From positions 1 through 24,918 of the IMG/VR virus record IMGVR_UViG_3300047094_000277: a stretch of 24,918 bases of DNA; one strand, 5' to 3'. Under the pieces are notes generated by a model. It made no database searches. It was not told the DNA's origin and saw only the letters and a program-made list of their open reading frames with translations. A program made the translations under genes and the position numbers. Positions within the stretch are counted from its first letter, which is position 1. Each line of letters starts with the position of its first letter. Of the stretch, positions 22,342 to 24,918 are shown in pieces. This stretch comes from a virus.

Positions 22342-22669
22342 TATACTTGAGCGTGATGACGGGCGAACCGGACGTATAAGCACTGCACCGCGCTCGGACG
22401 CCGGAGTACGCCTGAGTGCTGGCGTTCCAAATCCCTGCTGCCGTCGCCGTGGTCACGGCAGTCGTTGCCGCCGGAGCCGACCCAACCGGCTGCATATGCA
22501 GCGCCACCCAGTTCGTGTTGTCGCAGGTCGCCTCAAAGGTGATCGTCGCGCTCAACGATCCCGCGATCTGCACGGACACGTTACCGCTTGACGGAAAGCC
22601 TACCAATGTCGCGGCATCGTTCTGTGCTGCCACCGTCACACTGTTGCGCATCTGGTTGCCAACGGACAT
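22331..22669 (-). CDS. Small beta-rich virion-type protein
   Basis: 112 residues, rich in Ser, Thr, Ala, Val and Gly with alternating hydrophobic strands (VQIAGSLSATITFEATCD, WVALHMQPV, VITLKYNG). The pattern (SGNVSVQIAG, then a TNWVAL strand, then IWNAS) resembles small uncharacterised phage proteins that look like single beta-sandwich domains of the decoration or fibre-head type. The start is well supported: AGGAGGT, fully complementary to the 16S tail, lies at 22675..22681 with 5 bases to the ATG. It sits between small basic proteins and the portal, so a capsid-surface or neck role is plausible but inferred. The strong ribosome site suggests high expression, as expected for a structural protein. 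Confidence 0.82.
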   Translation of the reverse strand: MSVGNQMRNSVTVAAQNDAATLVGFPSSGNVSVQIAGSLSATITFEATCDNTNWVALHMQPVGSAPAATTAVTTATAAGIWNASTQAYSGVRARCSAYTSGSPVITLKYNGV

Positions 22670-22674
22670 CGCCT

Positions 22675-22681
22675 ACCTCCT
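22675..22681 (-). promoter_or_regulatory. Full-consensus ribosome binding site
   Basis: AGGAGGT on the minus strand, 5 bases before the ATG at 22669. It is the best Shine-Dalgarno match I found in the window and fixes the start of the 112-residue beta-rich protein. Confidence 0.8.
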
Positions 22682-22693
22682 CAGTCTTCGTGG

Positions 22694-22966
22694 TCAGTTA
22701 CAGTCCCATGCCCGCAACGACTTATTGATCCGCGAGTTCGGATCATTGGCCGTTTTCGCGCTGGTCAGCTTCTCCTTCATGCCCTTCATGCGCCGACAGA
22801 ACGCCACCCGACGCTTGGCCTTGGTGGGCGACTGTGCTGCCGCCTCCTTCTTGACGGGCGGCTTAATGTCTCGGCCTTCAGCGCGAAGCGAGGCGCGGCC
22901 CTTCGCGTTCAGGCCACCCTCGGGGTTCTTCCCCTCAGCTCGTTGCCACGCTGGAGACTTCGGCAT
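22694..22966 (-). CDS. Conserved small basic phage protein
   Basis: 90 residues, strongly basic. The N-terminal part (MPKSPAWQRAEGKNPEGG followed by LNAKGRAS) matches a small protein type I know from many podovirus-like genomes near terminase and portal genes. I believe it is catalogued as DUF6321, but that number is from memory and unverified. A second block (KAKRRVAFCRRMKGMKEKL) is Arg/Lys-rich. No enzyme motif, signal peptide or membrane segment is present. Its function is not known; the charge suggests nucleic-acid binding, possibly in packaging or the virion. The start ATG overlaps the upstream TAA (TAATG at 22966), so translation is probably coupled. The gene is confident, the role is not. 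Confidence 0.88.
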   Translation of the reverse strand: MPKSPAWQRAEGKNPEGGLNAKGRASLRAEGRDIKPPVKKEAAAQSPTKAKRRVAFCRRMKGMKEKLTSAKTANDPNSRINKSLRAWDCN

Positions 22967-23334
22967 TACTCGTACTCGTCTTCGTCTTCTTTGTCTTCCG
23001 AGTCGTCTTCCGACTCGTTCATGTCTTCGTCGTCCATCTCGTCGGACTCGTCTTTGAGCAGCGCGAGTTCTGCCTTGAGATAGCCGATCTTTTCTTCGAG
23101 CGCGGCAATCTTGTCCGCCTTGGACATCTTCTCGTCCTGCTCGTCTTTGCCTTTACCCATCGGACCGTCCATCGGGCCACCCATGCCCTTCGGCTTCCCA
23201 ATGGCGATCATCACCGCTACGCCGGGGCCTTTGCCCTTGCGCTGCATAACGGGCTTCCGCTTGAGCTTGGCGGCGAGCTTGTTTTTCATGTCCTGTTGCT
23301 TGGTGGCGACCGCTTCCATTCCACGTTTCGGCAT
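22966..23334 (-). CDS. Small charged protein with basic head, coiled coil and acidic tail
   Basis: 122 residues, not assigned to a named family. Residues 1-60 are Lys/Arg-rich (MPKRGMEAVATKQQ, KLKRKP) with a Gly/Met-Pro linker. Residues 65-100 form a likely coiled coil (KADKIAALEEKIGYLKAELALL). The last 25 residues are almost entirely Asp/Glu. I start at the ATG at 23334, six codons inside the longest frame, because GAGGA lies 6 bases upstream directly after the TerL stop (TAAGAGGAATTCAG-ATG). The bipolar charge would suit a DNA- or capsid-associated accessory protein, or a small scaffold or packaging helper, but this is inference. Its position next to terL also makes it one of several weak candidates for an unrecognised small terminase, though it lacks a visible helix-turn-helix. 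Its TAA overlaps the next ATG by one base. Confidence 0.8.
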   Translation of the reverse strand: MPKRGMEAVATKQQDMKNKLAAKLKRKPVMQRKGKGPGVAVMIAIGKPKGMGGPMDGPMGKGKDEQDEKMSKADKIAALEEKIGYLKAELALLKDESDEMDDEDMNESEDDSEDKEDEDEYE

Positions 23335-23345
23335 CTGAATTCCTC

Positions 23346-24686
23346 TTACCACCCGTCAGACGGGAGTTGTGACGTAAAATTGCCCACCGCCGTCAAAGAC
23401 CGTGGCGGTCCTGACTCGCCATCCTCCACGTTACCGTCCCGTCCCCGTTCGCGCAATGGGAATGGCGTAAACTCTGCTGGCGGAACGCCTTGCACACGGT
23501 CCCACCCGTGCAATGCCAGCCCTAACGCCATCACGCCGTCGTCGTGGAAGCCAGAGGGCGCTTCATAGCGGACGCCCGAGGCGGTATAGGTGAACTCAAA
23601 CGCTTCTAGCTCGGCAATCAGCCATCCATCGGGCAGTTTTAGCTCATCGCTCTGAAACGCGGCGACCAATCGCTGCATCAAGCGCAGTTTGGACGGCTGG
23701 GTGAACACATGGGGGCTGACATTCACCCCCATCTGCTGCAAATCCGCCACAATCGCATCGCCGACGCCCGTGGCATCCGCCACAATCGGGGTTTGGCCGA
23801 CCATCTGGCGGATCTTGTCCTTGGTCGTCGCCCACGGCGCTTGCCACCGCTCTAACGTGACGACTCGGCGGAAGGCGTCGAGGCCAACGACGACGGTGAA
23901 GTCCAACGAACGCGCCAAGTCCACGCCGTAGACGACGGGTTCGGCCTTGGGCTGTCCATCGTCGGGAGCAATGCTGCGTCGAATGGCGTCCAAACCGAAG
24001 GGGTTCGCGCCATCATCTGTCGGAACGCCCTCGAACTCCTGCGCGAAGACCTCTGGTGGCAGTTCGCGGCGAGCGATTTCAACGTCTTCTGGCGGAAGGT
24101 AGATATTTTCCAACGTCGGTGCCCGGAAGCTCTGCCAATGTGGATCACCTTCAAGCCCTTTGTTGAATAACGTAATAAACCCATGTCGCCGACCCTTCGG
24201 CGTCCCCAGAATTAATGCTCGTCCAACTAAATCCACGAGGGTTGGACGGATCGCGGCTTGCCAGACTTCTAGCAAATCTCGGACAATCCCCGCCTCATCA
24301 ATTACGGCCAGCGCATATTTTCGCCCACGCGCTGGGTCAGGAGTGTCAAGCGTCCAGACTTCAATAACGCCGCCAGTTACTAACTCCAACCGCTTATCTT
24401 GCTCGTTCATGCGGCTGGTGACGGGGGCCAGTCTGTTAACTAGCTCACGCCACGCTTCTAGCGCAATCTTGTAACTCGGGGCAAACCACGCGACAGGCTG
24501 CCCAGCAAGCGCCACATCGCAGACTTCCCGAATCCCGCAGGCCGATTTGCCCCAGCGACGACCGCACATCACGACCTTGAATCGTGCTGGATGTTCGTGA
24601 ATACGCTGCTGACCGGGGTGTCGTTTGTGCAAATGCACTTCGACATGTTCCTGCCCCTTTTGGTGCTTCCCTTTTGCGCTGGCCAT
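23346..24686 (-). CDS. terL: Terminase large subunit (packaging ATPase/nuclease)
   Basis: This is the DNA-packaging motor, 446 residues, docking on the portal to translocate and cut concatemeric DNA. An N-terminal ATPase shows Walker A CGRRWGKS (41-48), Walker B ALAVIDE (125-131) and a coupling motif LGTPKG (160-165). A C-terminal RNase H-like nuclease shows YGVDLARSLDF (253-263), VADATGVGD (302-310) and HDDGVMA (381-387), giving acidic metal ligands near D256, D304 and D382/D383. The length is normal for the family. I start at the ATG at 24686 because the frame above it is the antisense-like overlap with the metallopeptidase gene, whose TGA shares a base with this ATG. No small terminase is recognisable nearby; it may lie beyond the right edge or be one of the small neighbours. 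Function is confident; the packaging mode (cos, pac or terminal repeats) cannot be told. Confidence 0.96.
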   Translation of the reverse strand: MASAKGKHQKGQEHVEVHLHKRHPGQQRIHEHPARFKVVMCGRRWGKSACGIREVCDVALAGQPVAWFAPSYKIALEAWRELVNRLAPVTSRMNEQDKRLELVTGGVIEVWTLDTPDPARGRKYALAVIDEAGIVRDLLEVWQAAIRPTLVDLVGRALILGTPKGRRHGFITLFNKGLEGDPHWQSFRAPTLENIYLPPEDVEIARRELPPEVFAQEFEGVPTDDGANPFGLDAIRRSIAPDDGQPKAEPVVYGVDLARSLDFTVVVGLDAFRRVVTLERWQAPWATTKDKIRQMVGQTPIVADATGVGDAIVADLQQMGVNVSPHVFTQPSKLRLMQRLVAAFQSDELKLPDGWLIAELEAFEFTYTASGVRYEAPSGFHDDGVMALGLALHGWDRVQGVPPAEFTPFPLRERGRDGNVEDGESGPPRSLTAVGNFTSQLPSDGW

Positions 24687-24918
24687 CAGCCGAACCGCTC
24701 CCGCATCCGGGCGCTGGCAATGGCATCGCAGATGGCTTCTACGATAGCCGCCTCCATCCCATTGGATAAGCCCGAATCGTCCAGCGCGACATGGCAGAGT
24801 TCGTGGAACAAGACCTTCCACTGGTGGCGCTTCGTGGCGGTCTTGTCCAGCGTAATAGTGCGGATCGACTCGTCCCAGATCCCCCAGCACTCGCTGCCAT
24901 CGGGATGTTTGATCTTGG
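24686..24918 (-). CDS. HExxH zinc-metallopeptidase-like protein, 5' end missing
   Basis: An open frame enters from the right edge and runs 76 complete codons to TGA. It contains F-HELCH-V (HELCH at about 24791..24805), the classic HExxH zinc signature, in which the two His bind zinc and the Glu acts as general base. A helical stretch follows with several acidic residues (EAAIVEAICDAIA) that could supply the third ligand. An upstream beta-like run (IRTITLDKTA) before the helix fits minimal zincin domains such as ImmA/IrrE- or SprT-like phage proteins, but the exact family is not decided by what is visible. Its stop overlaps the terminase ATG by one base (TGATG), so the two are translationally coupled. 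The substrate is unknown; anti-repressor cleavage or processing of a virion or host protein are only possibilities. The true start lies outside the window. Confidence 0.75.
   Translation of the reverse strand, partial: KIKHPDGSECWGIWDESIRTITLDKTATKRHQWKVLFHELCHVALDDSGLSNGMEAAIVEAICDAIASARMRERFG

Noticed and set aside
22966-23334. Small terminase subunit
   Set aside because: The position is suggestive, but it lies after rather than before terL and shows no helix-turn-helix; kept as unknown.
24687-24890. A 68-codon N-terminal extension of the terminase
   Set aside because: This stretch is coding in another frame for the HELCH protein, and the inner ATG coincides with that gene's stop.
1-24918. 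CRISPR arrays, insertion sequences, integrase or attachment sites, T7-like promoters
   Set aside because: I found no spaced direct repeats, transposase motifs, recombinase motifs or a repeated promoter-like sequence in the short gaps. A weak promoter inside genes cannot be excluded by eye.

Overview
The window is a late-gene block of a tailed double-stranded DNA phage (Caudoviricetes), most likely short-tailed (podovirus-like). It could be a free phage or an uncultured viral contig: I see no host gene, integrase, tRNA or attachment site. About 99% of it is coding, all 28 supported genes lie on the minus strand, and most junctions are overlaps (TGATG, TAATG) or gaps under 30 bases, so it reads as one polycistronic late unit transcribed right to left. 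The sequence is GC-rich by eye; I cannot name the host. The podovirus inference rests on a portal, head-tail adaptor and large tail-hub beta-protein, three long ejection-type proteins, and no tape-measure, tail-tube or tail-sheath gene.

In transcription order (right to left): a truncated HExxH metallopeptidase-like gene at the right edge; the large terminase subunit; four small proteins (two charged or basic, one beta-rich, one with a membrane segment); portal; a GTG-started scaffold; the HK97-fold-type major capsid protein; a strong RNA hairpin; two small head/neck proteins; the head-tail adaptor; and the tail hub/nozzle protein.

Next comes a host-interaction block (about 14.2 to 7.4 kb). 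It holds three fibre-like proteins, a conserved 138-residue virion-type protein, a seven-bladed RCC1 propeller protein, a 166-residue tail-associated protein, and a GT9/heptosyltransferase-like glycosyltransferase. Two of the fibre proteins share a domain placed differently in each. One carries nine 22-residue repeats in exact register.

Then follow two 58-residue basic proteins, three or four ejection/internal-virion candidates, and the lysis genes (a GTG-started membrane/coiled-coil protein, a three-segment holin and an M15 endolysin). A terminator-like hairpin lies beyond the endolysin. Functionally: packaging, head assembly, neck and tail, adsorption, DNA ejection, lysis. No small terminase, RNA polymerase or replication gene is recognisable here.
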